Assembly (NCBI RefSeq): GCF_025147465.1
Contig: NZ_JALXOZ010000016.1
Coordinates: forward strand, 1 to 58,830
Origin: Dermabacter sp. p3-SID358
GTDB lineage: Bacteria > Actinomycetota > Actinomycetes > Actinomycetales > Dermabacteraceae
Direction of reading: 5' to 3'
DNA length: 58,830 bases
Position numbers and translations under genes: made by a program. Numbering within the stretch: the stretch's first letter is position 1; each line of letters starts with the position of its first letter. The notes beneath the pieces were generated by a model. That model saw only the letters and a program-made list of their open reading frames with translations. It was not told where the DNA came from and made no database searches. Below, one piece after another: positions 26,401-34,628 of the stretch.

Positions 26401-26983
26401 CGCCGTGTCCTCCGCAGGTATCGACGCGAAGGTGACGATCCACGCGAAACTCGGCGCCCCTCTCGTGGGGGAGGGAGGCGAGCACCGCGAACTCGTGGGC
26501 GAAGCGGTGCACGCCTATCTCGCGACCCCGTATGCGCAGCTTCCGCGTGAGCGCCAGCTCAGCCTCGCGCGGAGGATCACCGAACGGTGGCTCGGCACAG
26601 ACCCTCTGCTCAAGGCGAAGGTCACGCCCGAGGTGGTCGTCGAAGCGGGCGAGAGATGGCACGCGTGGTCCGCGCGCGAGCTCCCGGGCCATGCGAGCGG
26701 CACCGAAGTGCCCATCGCGTGGTGGAATGACGATGGTCAGACGATGGAAGGCTGGATCGACTCGCTTCTCACGCTTCCCGATGGTCGCAGCATCATCGTC
26801 GACCACAAAACCAATTCACGCACTGAACCCGCTCAGATCCTCGACTACATCCGCGGGGAGTACGTGGGGCAGCTCGCGACCTACATGAGCGCTCTCGAGG
26901 AGCGCACCGGGCAGCGGCCAGAGTACGCCCTCGTGCACCTCCCGCTCAGCGGTTACGTTGTGAAAGTCGAGGTCGAACGCTAG
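23441..26983 (+). CDS. AddA-like UvrD/RecB-family helicase-nuclease
   Basis: 1,180-residue ATP-dependent helicase/exonuclease. Superfamily 1 motifs: Walker A ASAGSGKTY at 8-16; ATTFTTKAAAEL (motif Ia region); VDEFQDTSPIQLE (Walker B); GDQKQSIYGFRDA (motif III); STIHGAKGLQW (motif V); VALTRAKYQLV (motif VI). The C-terminal PD-(D/E)XK nuclease has GEAVHAYLA, VDHKTNS (Asp1121, Lys1123) and QLATYMSAL. This is the AddA/RecB architecture. Paired with the upstream AddB-like subunit by a 4-nt overlap. It ends in TAG that overlaps the stop of the convergent debranching gene. Confidence 0.9.
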   Translation: MTFTVITASAGSGKTYTLTTRLADAVAGGVRTSEIIATTFTTKAAAELRERLQVRLIELGHVEQANEIGSALIGTVNSIAGQIVQDHAIDMGLSPELRVLSEEESELFLTASINQTIAEVEEREHELLARLGYEGTSGQSTSSFQKEESWASTVRDMTRLARTNAIDPATLAHNAEESIAEFRAMIEAAGYETGPDQRQQWRRVFESCLADLKGDLDAALAAEAQGVKFSQWPSDGEPVKGGARTLGNVEGSVVTLEAAYRRMSRDVSAVPWSEWMALADVSGVAVPRGGKKPGARPKVVCAPLSSLILGASDGVGVLGNEAFLADIEQLIRLAFSTAAQALEAYAESKAALGVMDFADQEILALDLVTHNERARSSLANRFRFLAVDEFQDTSPIQLELFMRLGELVDDVVWVGDQKQSIYGFRDAAPELMEGVVEAVRGKRGGFAGGRVEALTDSYRSSEAPLALSNALFTAIFRDMEPSTVALNIPEKRESTRHEGGIEMWKGPEIPPRAKDTALRSSIATGIHELLTSGATLNGKPVTPGDIAVLSRGGGSLSTVTDALETLGIPTTGAERNLWKGREAHVMRAGLASLLDQSDTLALAELVNLLPEHASHESWFQELGALPDRAERQARMKAWREDPSLAGLEALRARAAQLSPSEVILALIDALELPRRAKRWSATEDRLAVLDAFHSLAREYEEDCASRGRAMGLAGLSAFLEEHGKKHKLAHDPNAVTVSTIHGAKGLQWPVVITIVPDKAKETRNAVTVKPRAKDEFDAEHPLEGRALRFIPILKDSFAPMAKALAHNPDVTRARLENRAEEARIHYVALTRAKYQLVLAGHKNLAETLYAQFSPESLKAGIAEAGSWVPEREESAEATKESMLKREARATYGLEEQEGSDASAALVVTGARVPAGLPGESDAESASSIPVTVLHHGVPGDPNDPDAHVEVYRQERSPLASTPIAKPAGAPSSFLQHESGLAARFAASAVSSAGIDAKVTIHAKLGAPLVGEGGEHRELVGEAVHAYLATPYAQLPRERQLSLARRITERWLGTDPLLKAKVTPEVVVEAGERWHAWSARELPGHASGTEVPIAWWNDDGQTMEGWIDSLLTLPDGRSIIVDHKTNSRTEPAQILDYIRGEYVGQLATYMSALEERTGQRPEYALVHLPLSGYVVKVEVER

Positions 26984-28953
26984 GAACGCGCAGGTAGCAG
27001 GCCGAGCGCCTCCGCAATTGGAACCGCGCTCGCCGCGGCCCACGCTTGCGGGCGGCAGCTCGCTGGATAGGGGAGCGGCTGCTGCACGGCATCCGTCGGA
27101 TCTCCGGCGAACAGTTCGGGCAGGCGCCAGTCAAAGCCGCGCGCCGCACGCACGAGTGCCCGCGCAATCTGCTGGGCTTCGCTCGTGAAACCCGCGCGCA
27201 TGGCCTGGCGCAGGATGAAGGCGGTGTCGTGACTCCACACGCTCCCGCCGTGGTAGCGAGTCGGGAAGTACGCGCCGTTGTCGCTCGAAAGGGTGCGGAT
27301 GCCGAAGCCCGTGAACATCGTCGAGTCCATGAGGCGATCGATGACCAGGCGTTCCTCGTTATCGTCGAGAAGACCCGTGCCAAGCAGGTGCCCCATGTTG
27401 GAGGCGACGCCGTCCACGGGGCGTTTCTTCCCGTCGAGCGCGAGGGCGATGTAGGCGCCATTGCTGTCCTCAACCCAGAACTGTTCGCGGAATGCGCGCC
27501 GGATACCGTCGGACCGCTTGCGAAGCCGCTCGCCGAGCTCACTCGCACGCTCATGCCCCCACTTTTCGAGGAGCTGAGCGGCAACCAAGCCTGCCTCGTA
27601 GGCGTAGCCCTGCACTTCTGCGAGGGCGATGGGCCCCTCGGCGATCGTGCCGTCGGCGAAACGTACCGAGTCGCCAGAATCCTTCCAACCCTGGTTGGCG
27701 AGGCCGCGCCCGGATTCGTCGATGTACTCGAGGAAAAGGTCGCCGTCGGCATCGGCATGCTCGAGGAGCCACTCGGCTGCGCGCGCGACATTGTCGGCGA
27801 GGTCGCTCACGTCAAGGCCGAGTTTGGTCACTTCGCCCGCGAGGAGGATCCACAAGGGCGTCGCGTCGATCGTGCCGTAGTACACGGGCGGAAGGTACGA
27901 ATCGCCCATGTCCATCCCCACGGCTCGCACCTCGTGGAGGATCTTGCCGGGCTGCTCCGCCGTGTCGATGTTCTTCTCGGTGCCCTGCTGGGTCGCGAGC
28001 GTGCGAAGGGTCTGCGCGGCGAGCTCGGGGGCGAGGGGCGCAAGGAAGCTTGCGGAGATGAGGGAGTCGCGCCCGAATAGCGTGAAGAACCAGGGAGCGC
28101 CAGCTGCGAGAAATGCCTGGTCGGGATCGGTTTGGCGTGCGAGGCGCAGGCTCGTGAGGTCGGCGAGGGATTGGGTGAGGAGAGTTCCGACGGTCGCCTG
28201 CTCATCATCGTGCGGCTCTTCGAGGGTCATGCTAGAGCCGAGTTCGGGCTGGTCGACTCCGGTGAAAGGTGCGTGCTCGTCACTCGCGGTGAGGACCCAG
28301 GTAAAGGACGCCGTTGTGTTTGGCTCGAGGGTCACGTTGAGGTGGGCGTGGAGAACCTGAGTTTCGTCGGTGGAAGCGGTGAGCGACGTGCCCTCGCCCT
28401 TGACCGTGAATGTGGCGTGGGTGCCCTCGCGCCAGCTCCACTCGGCGGTGTTCTCTTTGAGGGTCGCGGTAGGTGCGGCCACGGCGAGCTTTTGCGCGAG
28501 GTGCGGGTCTTTGACGGCGGCCATGGGGCTCGCGTCGAGGCCGAGCTCGGCATAGAGCTCGACTGTGACGGGGTGATCCGCTGCGGAGGTTAGCGTAAGT
28601 TTTTCGCGTACACCGTCGATGCTGGCTTCCCGTTCGCGGACGAGCCTCACAACGGGATCGACGGGGAGCCCTTCGAGCGAGACGACATCGGTGAAGCGGA
28701 GCTTCTTTGCGCCAAAGGTTTCGAGGCCCACGCTTGAGAGCTCGCCTTCCGGGAGCTGCTCGGGGGCGGCGGTGCCATCGGTGAGCTGCGCGCCGCGAAC
28801 CTTCAGTGCATAGGTTCTGACGAGGCGGTCATCGGCGAGGAAGAGCCCCTCGGCGCCTTCGCCGCGCATCGCCCCGCTCGTCGTGGACCATGCGTGAATG
28901 GGCGCGGCAAAGACGCCGCACAAATCGTGAACGAAGGGCTGACGGAGGGGCAT
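26980..28953 (-). CDS. Glycogen-debranching-type amylo-alpha-1,6-glucosidase
   Basis: 657-residue protein with an N-terminal beta-rich glycogen-debranching domain (residues 1-250) and a C-terminal (alpha/alpha)6 barrel of the GDE_C / amylo-alpha-1,6-glucosidase type. Barrel landmarks: FGRDSLISASFL, KILHEVRAVGMDMGDSY, YYGTIDATPLWI, VWSHDTAFI. Acts on alpha-glucan or oligosaccharide branches in the cytoplasm; no signal peptide. The ATG at 28953 follows AAAGGGC; the extra 24 codons upstream overlap a long inverted repeat and are unlikely to be translated. Divergent from the SNF2 gene. The inverted repeat just upstream may be its operator. Confidence 0.85.
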   Translation of the reverse strand: MPLRQPFVHDLCGVFAAPIHAWSTTSGAMRGEGAEGLFLADDRLVRTYALKVRGAQLTDGTAAPEQLPEGELSSVGLETFGAKKLRFTDVVSLEGLPVDPVVRLVREREASIDGVREKLTLTSAADHPVTVELYAELGLDASPMAAVKDPHLAQKLAVAAPTATLKENTAEWSWREGTHATFTVKGEGTSLTASTDETQVLHAHLNVTLEPNTTASFTWVLTASDEHAPFTGVDQPELGSSMTLEEPHDDEQATVGTLLTQSLADLTSLRLARQTDPDQAFLAAGAPWFFTLFGRDSLISASFLAPLAPELAAQTLRTLATQQGTEKNIDTAEQPGKILHEVRAVGMDMGDSYLPPVYYGTIDATPLWILLAGEVTKLGLDVSDLADNVARAAEWLLEHADADGDLFLEYIDESGRGLANQGWKDSGDSVRFADGTIAEGPIALAEVQGYAYEAGLVAAQLLEKWGHERASELGERLRKRSDGIRRAFREQFWVEDSNGAYIALALDGKKRPVDGVASNMGHLLGTGLLDDNEERLVIDRLMDSTMFTGFGIRTLSSDNGAYFPTRYHGGSVWSHDTAFILRQAMRAGFTSEAQQIARALVRAARGFDWRLPELFAGDPTDAVQQPLPYPASCRPQAWAAASAVPIAEALGLLPARS

Positions 28954-28995
28954 GGGCTGCCCTTTCGTCGTTCCCGGCGCGCAAGAGAATCTGTC

Positions 28996-29043
28996 CCCAA
29001 CAATTGTGGCGGTATTCGGCTCCATACCGCCACAAACGTTGGG
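28996..29043. promoter_or_regulatory. Long inverted repeat upstream of the debranching enzyme
   Basis: Two 20-bp arms (28996-29015 and 29024-29043) with only two mismatches and an 8-bp centre. The inner 12 bp, TTGTGGCGGTAT and its complement, are perfect. It lies 43 bp upstream of the debranching gene start and about 160 bp before the SNF2 -10 box. It could be an operator for a dimeric repressor or an RNA hairpin in the 5' leader. Confidence 0.6.
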
Positions 29044-29055
29044 TTTAGTTGCCTA

Positions 29056-29139
29056 GATCGGGAAGGGGCGGATCGGGGAGGGGTTCCCTCGTGATCGGGA
29101 CGGGGAGGGCGGATCGGGAAGGGGTGGATCGGGGAGGGC
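29056..29139. repeat. G-rich GATCGGG repeats in divergent promoter region
   Basis: Five GATCGGG words begin at 29056, 29071, 29093, 29112 and 29127. The blocks 29056-29083 and 29112-29139 are 28-bp near-copies with two differences. All G-runs are on the plus strand, upstream of the SNF2 gene. Several sets of four runs of three or more G could form G-quadruplexes. Confidence 0.75.
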
Positions 29140-29204
29140 CTGCCCCCCACCGTCCGAGGCTGCCCCACCCGACTAGAAGCTCTCCAGTGCCCGAATCCGG
29201 CCTG

Positions 29205-29210
29205 TACTCT
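29205..29210 (+). promoter_or_regulatory. -10 box (TACTCT) for leaderless SNF2 gene
   Basis: TACTCT ends 7 bp before the ATG and no ribosome site is present, the layout of leaderless actinobacterial transcripts. Confidence 0.5.
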
Positions 29211-29217
29211 GGAATTT

Positions 29218-32200
29218 ATGGCTTCTTCCGCGCGCACCCCTCAGCCGCCCTTCCCTTTCGTGCCGAGGGCGCTCATCGAACCGATGTTTGGCCGAGTTGT
29301 CGTGGAACGCGCCACCGATTACGCGAACGACGAGCATATTCGCCTCCCCAACTGGGTCACGACCTCGACCGGGTCGAAGGGGGAGCTCATCGGCGTCGTG
29401 CACGGCCGCGGTCCGGATCCGTATCGCGTGCGGGTGTCGCTTCACCGCGTGGAGGACGACGAAAGCGGCAGCGAAGGCGAGCTTCCCCTGTGGATCCCCG
29501 TGCAGTCGACGTGCACGTGCCCCGTGGTCATGAACTGCAAGCACGGCGCGGCCCTCGCCCTGTGGTCGGGCCGGCAGGCGGAGCAGTGGAGCGAGAGCCG
29601 CGAGGCGGAGGCCGAAGCGGAGGCTGAGCAGCCCGCGTCGTGGCTCGAAACCCTCGCACCGCTTTTGCGCGCGAGCGACGAGGAAACGGAAGACACCACG
29701 CCTCTCGCGCTCGGCTTTGATCTCAAGGCCGAGCAGCTTCACAAAAGCCGGTTCTCGTGGGGCTATGAATCGCTCACGAAGGAGCACCTCGAAGCGGGCA
29801 AAGGCGTATTCCTCGCGATCCGTCCGCTGCGCCGCGGCAAGCGCAACAACTGGATCAAATCGGGCCTTTCGTGGCGCACGTTCGAGTACCGCATGAGTGG
29901 CCGCGGCTACGACCCCGCGCACGCCGACGCCCTGACCAGGATCTTCGCCCTTTCGGAGGCGGATCGCAGCCACACCGCTGCCGTCGAGCAGCTGTGGATC
30001 AACCAGTTCCGCTCGCCGATTCTGTGGGAGGCGCTCGTGCGCGCCCACGAGGCGGGGGTCGCGTTCGTCGGGCTCGACAACGTGGGGGAGGTGCGCCTTG
30101 GTCAGGGGGCCGACGTTGGCCTTGATCTTAGCGGCGCCGACTCCCTCAAAGTGCGCGCCCTCGCGCATATCGACGGCGAGCCGAGGCCCGAGGCGCGCAT
30201 GCTCGGCTCGAACGGCGTGATCGACATCCACCCCGGCAAACGAGGCACGTTCGATATCGAGTTTGCGGCAACGCCCGCGCTCGTGCCGATGCCCGTGCAG
30301 CGGCTCCTCGAAACGCGCACCCGGATCGACGTGCCGAAGAGCGATCGCGAGGCTTTTTTCGATAGCGCCCTCCCAAGAATCAGCCGCGTCACGAACGTGG
30401 CAAGCGGTGACGGGAGCGTCACGATGCCCGCTCCGAAGGCCCCGGTGCTGCGCCTGAATGTGGCCTATAGTGGCGCGAATACGGTTGAGCTCGAGTGGTC
30501 GTGGTTCTACCCCTCGACTCGAAGCCGTTTCGGCGTGTATCAACAGGGCGGCACTGGCCGCGACCACAACTATGAGGATGGGCTCCTCGCCGAGCTGCGG
30601 GAGCTGTGGCCCACGGTGGGCGGCGCCCTCCCCACTGATCGCGCCGCCGAGGGCACCGAGAAGCTGAGCGACGTGGACACGGCGTTCTTCACCGAACACG
30701 TTCTTTCCGAGCTCGAGGCGAGGGAGGGCATCGACGTCGCGATTTCGGGCACGCGCCACACCTATCGCGAGCTCGACGGCGCTCCGTCCGTGCGCGTGAG
30801 GCAAACCGAGAATCCCGGGAAAAACGACTGGTTCGATCTTGGCTTCGAGGTCACGCTCGAGGGAAAAACGATCCCCTTCCCCTCCCTTTTCGTGGCACTC
30901 GCGAAGGGCCAGTCGAAGCTCCTTCTCGAGGACCGCACCTATTTCTCGCTCGAGCATCCGGCTTTCGACGCCCTGCGCGCCCTCATCGCCGAAGGCGAGG
31001 CCCTCGCGGAGTGGGAGCCCGAGCGCCAGCAGATTTCGAAGTACCAGGTGGGGTTCTGGGAGGACCTTGCCGATGCCGCGGATGTGGTCGAGGCGGCCGA
31101 TGGTTGGGAGGCCACCGTCGGAAAACTCAAGAACTTCGAGGCCATTCCCCACACGCCCCTGCCCACCGGATTGCACGCGGAGCTGCGCTCGTACCAGCGC
31201 GAGGGTTTCGAGTTTCTTGCGCTGCTGTATTCGCTCGGCCTCGGCGGGATCCTCGCGGATGACATGGGGCTTGGCAAAACCCTGCAGGCGCTCACGCTCA
31301 TCCAGCACGCGCGTGAGGGCGTGAGCGCAGGTGAGTTCCGGGGCAACGAAAGTGCAGGTCCGACGCCTGCCGGCCCTGATCGTCCCTTCCTTGTTATGGC
31401 GCCGAGCAGCGTCACTGGCGTGTGGCAGGCGGAGGCAGCGCGCTTCACCCCGAACCTCAGGGTCGCGCTCGTTAACCGCACGCGTCGAGCACGCAAAACC
31501 GAGCTGCGGCGCGAGATCGAAGGTGCCGACATCGTCGTCACGAGCTACACGATCGCCCGCATCGATTCGGAGGAGTTCGCGCGCGAGCAATTCGCAGGGC
31601 TCATCCTCGACGAGGCCCAGTTCGTGAAGAACCGCGCCTCGCGCATCCACCAGTCGGTCAAGCGCCTCAAGGCACCGTTCCGCCTTGCGATCACGGGCAC
31701 CCCCATGGAGAATTCACTCGGGGATTTGTGGGCGATCATGTCGATCGTCGCGCCGGGCGTGCTTGGCCCTCACGTGCAGTTTCGTTCGCACTTCACGCAG
31801 CCGATCGAGTCGGGGGAGCACCCCGAGAAGATGCCCGTTCTTCGCCGGAGGCTGCGCCCGTTCATGCTGCGCCGCACGAAGGAGCTCGTCGCGAAGGATT
31901 TGCCCGAGAAGCAAGAGCAGGTCGTTAAGGTCGAGCTCGAGGGCGCGCATCGACGGATTTACGATTCGGTGCTTCAGCGCGAGCGCAAGAAGGTTCTCGG
32001 GCTTATCAACGACATGGATAAGAACCGCTTCATCGTGTTCCGCTCGATCACGCTTTTGCGGATGCTCGCGCTCGATCCCGCGCTCGTGGACGACGGGGGT
32101 GACAAGAACGCGCCGTCGACGAAGCTTCAGGTGCTCTTTGAGAGACTCGACGAAGTCGTGTCCGAAGGCCACCGCGTGCTCGTGTTCTCGCAGTTCACGA

Positions 32201-32619
32201 GCTTCCTCGCGCGGGTTGCGGAGCAGCTTCGCGAACGGCAGGTCGCCTATCAGTACCTCGATGGGTCAACACGCGACCGCGCCGACGTGATCCGCGACTT
32301 CCGCGAGGGCAACGACCCGGTGTTCCTCATCTCCCTCAAGGCAGGCGGCTTCGGCCTCACGCTCACGGAGGCTGATTACGTGTTCCTCCTCGACCCGTGG
32401 TGGAATCCCGCCGCGGAAAACCAGGCGATCGATCGCACGCACCGCATCGGCCAAACGGAGCGTGTCATGGTCTACCGGCTCGTCGCCTCCGACACGATTG
32501 AGGACAAGGTCCTCGCGCTCCAGGATAAGAAGCGCGCGCTCTTCGATTCGCTCACCGATGGCGGCGAAGCGTTCAGCACGCAGATCACCGCCGACGACGT
32601 CAAGGAGCTCTTCTCGTGA
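29218..32619 (+). CDS. SWIM zinc-finger SNF2/SWI2-family ATPase (HepA/RapA-like)
   Basis: 1,133-residue DNA translocase-type ATPase. An N-terminal SWIM zinc finger CxCx5CxH uses Cys99, Cys101, Cys107 and His109. A large SNF2-associated middle domain follows. The motor has DDMGLGKT (Lys687), DEAQ at about 798-801 (Walker B), ITGTPMENSLGDLW (motif III), VLVFSQFTSFL (motif IV), LISLKAGGFGLTLT (motif V) and DRTHRIGQ (motif VI). Such proteins remodel protein-DNA or transcription complexes; the exact target is unknown. Apparently leaderless, with TACTCT 7 bp upstream of the ATG. It overlaps nnrD by 4 nt. Confidence 0.93.
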   Translation: MASSARTPQPPFPFVPRALIEPMFGRVVVERATDYANDEHIRLPNWVTTSTGSKGELIGVVHGRGPDPYRVRVSLHRVEDDESGSEGELPLWIPVQSTCTCPVVMNCKHGAALALWSGRQAEQWSESREAEAEAEAEQPASWLETLAPLLRASDEETEDTTPLALGFDLKAEQLHKSRFSWGYESLTKEHLEAGKGVFLAIRPLRRGKRNNWIKSGLSWRTFEYRMSGRGYDPAHADALTRIFALSEADRSHTAAVEQLWINQFRSPILWEALVRAHEAGVAFVGLDNVGEVRLGQGADVGLDLSGADSLKVRALAHIDGEPRPEARMLGSNGVIDIHPGKRGTFDIEFAATPALVPMPVQRLLETRTRIDVPKSDREAFFDSALPRISRVTNVASGDGSVTMPAPKAPVLRLNVAYSGANTVELEWSWFYPSTRSRFGVYQQGGTGRDHNYEDGLLAELRELWPTVGGALPTDRAAEGTEKLSDVDTAFFTEHVLSELEAREGIDVAISGTRHTYRELDGAPSVRVRQTENPGKNDWFDLGFEVTLEGKTIPFPSLFVALAKGQSKLLLEDRTYFSLEHPAFDALRALIAEGEALAEWEPERQQISKYQVGFWEDLADAADVVEAADGWEATVGKLKNFEAIPHTPLPTGLHAELRSYQREGFEFLALLYSLGLGGILADDMGLGKTLQALTLIQHAREGVSAGEFRGNESAGPTPAGPDRPFLVMAPSSVTGVWQAEAARFTPNLRVALVNRTRRARKTELRREIEGADIVVTSYTIARIDSEEFAREQFAGLILDEAQFVKNRASRIHQSVKRLKAPFRLAITGTPMENSLGDLWAIMSIVAPGVLGPHVQFRSHFTQPIESGEHPEKMPVLRRRLRPFMLRRTKELVAKDLPEKQEQVVKVELEGAHRRIYDSVLQRERKKVLGLINDMDKNRFIVFRSITLLRMLALDPALVDDGGDKNAPSTKLQVLFERLDEVVSEGHRVLVFSQFTSFLARVAEQLRERQVAYQYLDGSTRDRADVIRDFREGNDPVFLISLKAGGFGLTLTEADYVFLLDPWWNPAAENQAIDRTHRIGQTERVMVYRLVASDTIEDKVLALQDKKRALFDSLTDGGEAFSTQITADDVKELFS

Positions 32620-33470
32620 CCGACCTCGAGAATCTCGCTCGTTACTGGCCCGCGCCCACCGAGAGTGACCACAAGTACACGCGCGGCGTCGTGTGCATGG
32701 CGACGGGAAGTGAGCATTACCCCGGTGCGGCGCTTATCGGCTGCGAAGCAGCGGCCCGTTGCGGCGTGGGCATGGTGCGCTACCTCGGCCCCGAAACCGT
32801 CGCGCGCATGGTCGTTGCGCGCACACCCGAGGTCGTCCCCGCACCCGGCCGCGCTCAAGTTTTTGTCGCGGGGTCGGGTTGGGAGAGTGCCGACCGTCTC
32901 GAACGCGTGCGCGCATGCATGAGGGAGACCTCCCCGGATGCTCTTGTGGTCGCGGACGCGGGGGCGCTCGACTCTGCGGGTGGTAGTACGGGTTCCGACG
33001 CTTGCCCCGCCCACACCGTTCTCACTCCCCACGCGGGCGAGGCCGTGCATCTGCTCGAGGGCTGGGACCGCGCCCGAGTCGAGGCTTCACCGCGCGAAGC
33101 AGCCGAGGCTCTCGCGGGTCGCACTGGCGCGGCGGTCATCCTCAAGGGACACACGACGTGGATCGCCGCGAGCGGCGAAGAGACTCGTGCCTCGACCTCG
33201 CCTACGTCCCGCCTCGCGACCGCGGGAACGGGCGACGCGCTCGCGGGGATCACCGGGGCGCTTCTCGCCCTCAACCATGAAACGATTGTGAAGGATCTGG
33301 AACTGGGCAGCCGTCGGACCCTCCTCGAGGTGTGCGAAGCCGCCGTGACGCTTCACTCCCACGCCGCCGCCCTCGCCGCGGGAGAGGCCCAGGCGCCGAT
33401 CCTCGCGAGCGACGTGACGAGCGTGATTCCGGCCCTCTATGCTCGACTTTCCCCCAAGTCCGGCACGTAA
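32616..33470 (+). CDS. nnrD: ADP-dependent NAD(P)H-hydrate dehydratase
   Basis: 284-residue ribokinase-fold repair enzyme that dehydrates S-NAD(P)HX back to NAD(P)H using ADP. Recognisable parts: RGVVCMATGSEHYPGAALI near the N-terminus, VLTPHAGEAVHLL, VILKGHTTWIA, and the catalytic TAGTGDALAGIT. It lacks the fused N-terminal epimerase (NnrE) half found in many bacteria, so the epimerase must be elsewhere. The GTG start overlaps the SNF2 stop (GTGA) with AAGGAG 9 nt upstream, so it is expressed from the SNF2 promoter. A hairpin follows. Confidence 0.93.
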   Translation: MTDLENLARYWPAPTESDHKYTRGVVCMATGSEHYPGAALIGCEAAARCGVGMVRYLGPETVARMVVARTPEVVPAPGRAQVFVAGSGWESADRLERVRACMRETSPDALVVADAGALDSAGGSTGSDACPAHTVLTPHAGEAVHLLEGWDRARVEASPREAAEALAGRTGAAVILKGHTTWIAASGEETRASTSPTSRLATAGTGDALAGITGALLALNHETIVKDLELGSRRTLLEVCEAAVTLHSHAAALAAGEAQAPILASDVTSVIPALYARLSPKSGT

Positions 33471-33484
33471 AATGGACACCATCC

Positions 33485-33525
33485 AAAGGCGGCGCCCGAG
33501 AAATTGAGGCGCCTTCTTTCATTTT
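33485..33525 (+). terminator. Imperfect hairpin with T-rich tail after nnrD
   Basis: AAGGC and GCC pair with GGCGCCTT across a 3-nt bulge, followed by TTCTTTCATTTT, 14 nt after the nnrD stop. It sits just upstream of the TerC gene ribosome site, so attenuation of TerC is also possible. Confidence 0.4.
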
Positions 33526-33555
33526 CCGCTTGCTCCCCAGCTCGAAGGGACCCCG

Positions 33556-34575
33556 ATGGGTGAAATTTCCCTGCAGTTCGAGGTCATCTCGCTGATCGTC
33601 CTTATCGCGATCCTCGTCGTCGACCTCCTCCTCGTCATCAAGCGCCCCCACGTGCCGTCCTTCAAGGAGTGCATCGGGTGGGTCGTGTTCTACGTGGCGC
33701 TCGCGCTGATCTTCGCTGTCACGCTCTACTTCCTCGCCGACTACCAGGTCGCGGGACAATTCATCGTGGGCTGGCTCACCGAATACTCGCTCAGCATCGA
33801 CAACCTCTTCGTGTTCATCGTGATCATGTCGAAGTTTGCTGTGCCGAGGAAATACCAGCAAGAGGTGCTCATGGTGGGCATCATCATCGCGCTCATTGCG
33901 CGTGCGATCTTCATTTTGCTCGGCACCGCCGTGATCAATTCCTTCGCGTGGGTGTTTTACATCTTTGCGATCTTCCTGTTCTACACGGCCTATAAGCAGG
34001 TCCAGGGCGAAGAAGAAGAAGACGATGCCGAAGACGGCTTCGTCATGAAGAACCTCAAGAAGGTCGTCCACGTCCACGACGAGTATGACGAAAACAAGAT
34101 TCGCACGGTGGTGAACGGCAAGAAGGTCTTCACGCCGATGCTGCTCGTGTTCCTCACGATCGGCCTGACCGACGTGATGTTCGCGTTCGACTCGATCCCC
34201 GCGATCCTCGGCATTTCGCAGAACCCGTTCATCGTGTTCACGACGAACCTGTTCGCGCTCATGGGCCTTCGCCAGCTGTACTTCCTGCTCGGCGGGCTCG
34301 TGGATCGCCTCGTGTACCTCCACTACGGTCTCGCGGCGATCCTCGCGTTCATTGGCGTGAAGCTCGTCATTCACGCGGCCCACGAGGCGCCGCTGTGGCC
34401 CGAGGATTCGGGCTTCGGGCACTTCGTGCACTCGATCCCCGAGATCCCGATTTGGCTTTCGCTCACCGTGATCGCGGGCTCGATGATCATCGCAATCATC
34501 GCCTCGATCCTGTGGGGGCCGAAGGTCGACGATCGCGAAGCAGCGGCGGCAGTTGAGGGTGGCGAGGACCGCTAA
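33556..34575 (+). CDS. TerC/Alx family integral membrane protein
   Basis: 339 residues with about 8-9 transmembrane helices. Family hallmarks are the paired acidic motifs TEYSLSIDNLFVFIVIM (residues about 74-90) and DVMFAFDSIPAILG, plus a hydrophilic acidic cytosolic loop (GEEEEDDAEDG) in the middle. TerC/Alx proteins export manganese, or metallate secreted enzymes, and confer tellurite resistance in some contexts. ATG with GAAGGGA upstream. A VIT-type metal transporter follows 53 bp downstream, suggesting a metal-homeostasis pair. I see no yybP-ykoY riboswitch in the short 85-bp leader. Confidence 0.93.
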   Translation: MGEISLQFEVISLIVLIAILVVDLLLVIKRPHVPSFKECIGWVVFYVALALIFAVTLYFLADYQVAGQFIVGWLTEYSLSIDNLFVFIVIMSKFAVPRKYQQEVLMVGIIIALIARAIFILLGTAVINSFAWVFYIFAIFLFYTAYKQVQGEEEEDDAEDGFVMKNLKKVVHVHDEYDENKIRTVVNGKKVFTPMLLVFLTIGLTDVMFAFDSIPAILGISQNPFIVFTTNLFALMGLRQLYFLLGGLVDRLVYLHYGLAAILAFIGVKLVIHAAHEAPLWPEDSGFGHFVHSIPEIPIWLSLTVIAGSMIIAIIASILWGPKVDDREAAAAVEGGEDR

Positions 34576-34616
34576 GGGTAGGCTTCCCGGTCTAGCGGGC
34601 GAGGTTTCTACGCGCG

Positions 34617-34622
34617 TACTTT
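34617..34622 (+). promoter_or_regulatory. -10 box (TACTTT) for leaderless VIT transporter gene
   Basis: TACTTT ends 6 bp before the ATG. The intervening GGGGTT is too close to serve as a ribosome site. Confidence 0.5.
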
Positions 34623-34628
34623 GGGGTT

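Noticed and set aside
33471..33555. yybP-ykoY (manganese) riboswitch ahead of TerC
   Set aside because: The 85-bp gap is mostly occupied by a hairpin and T-rich stretch and shows none of the conserved riboswitch core.
33271..34431. Minus-strand 386-residue His/Glu/Asp-rich frame
   Set aside because: Antisense shadow of the TerC gene; composition is typical of reading a membrane protein gene backwards.
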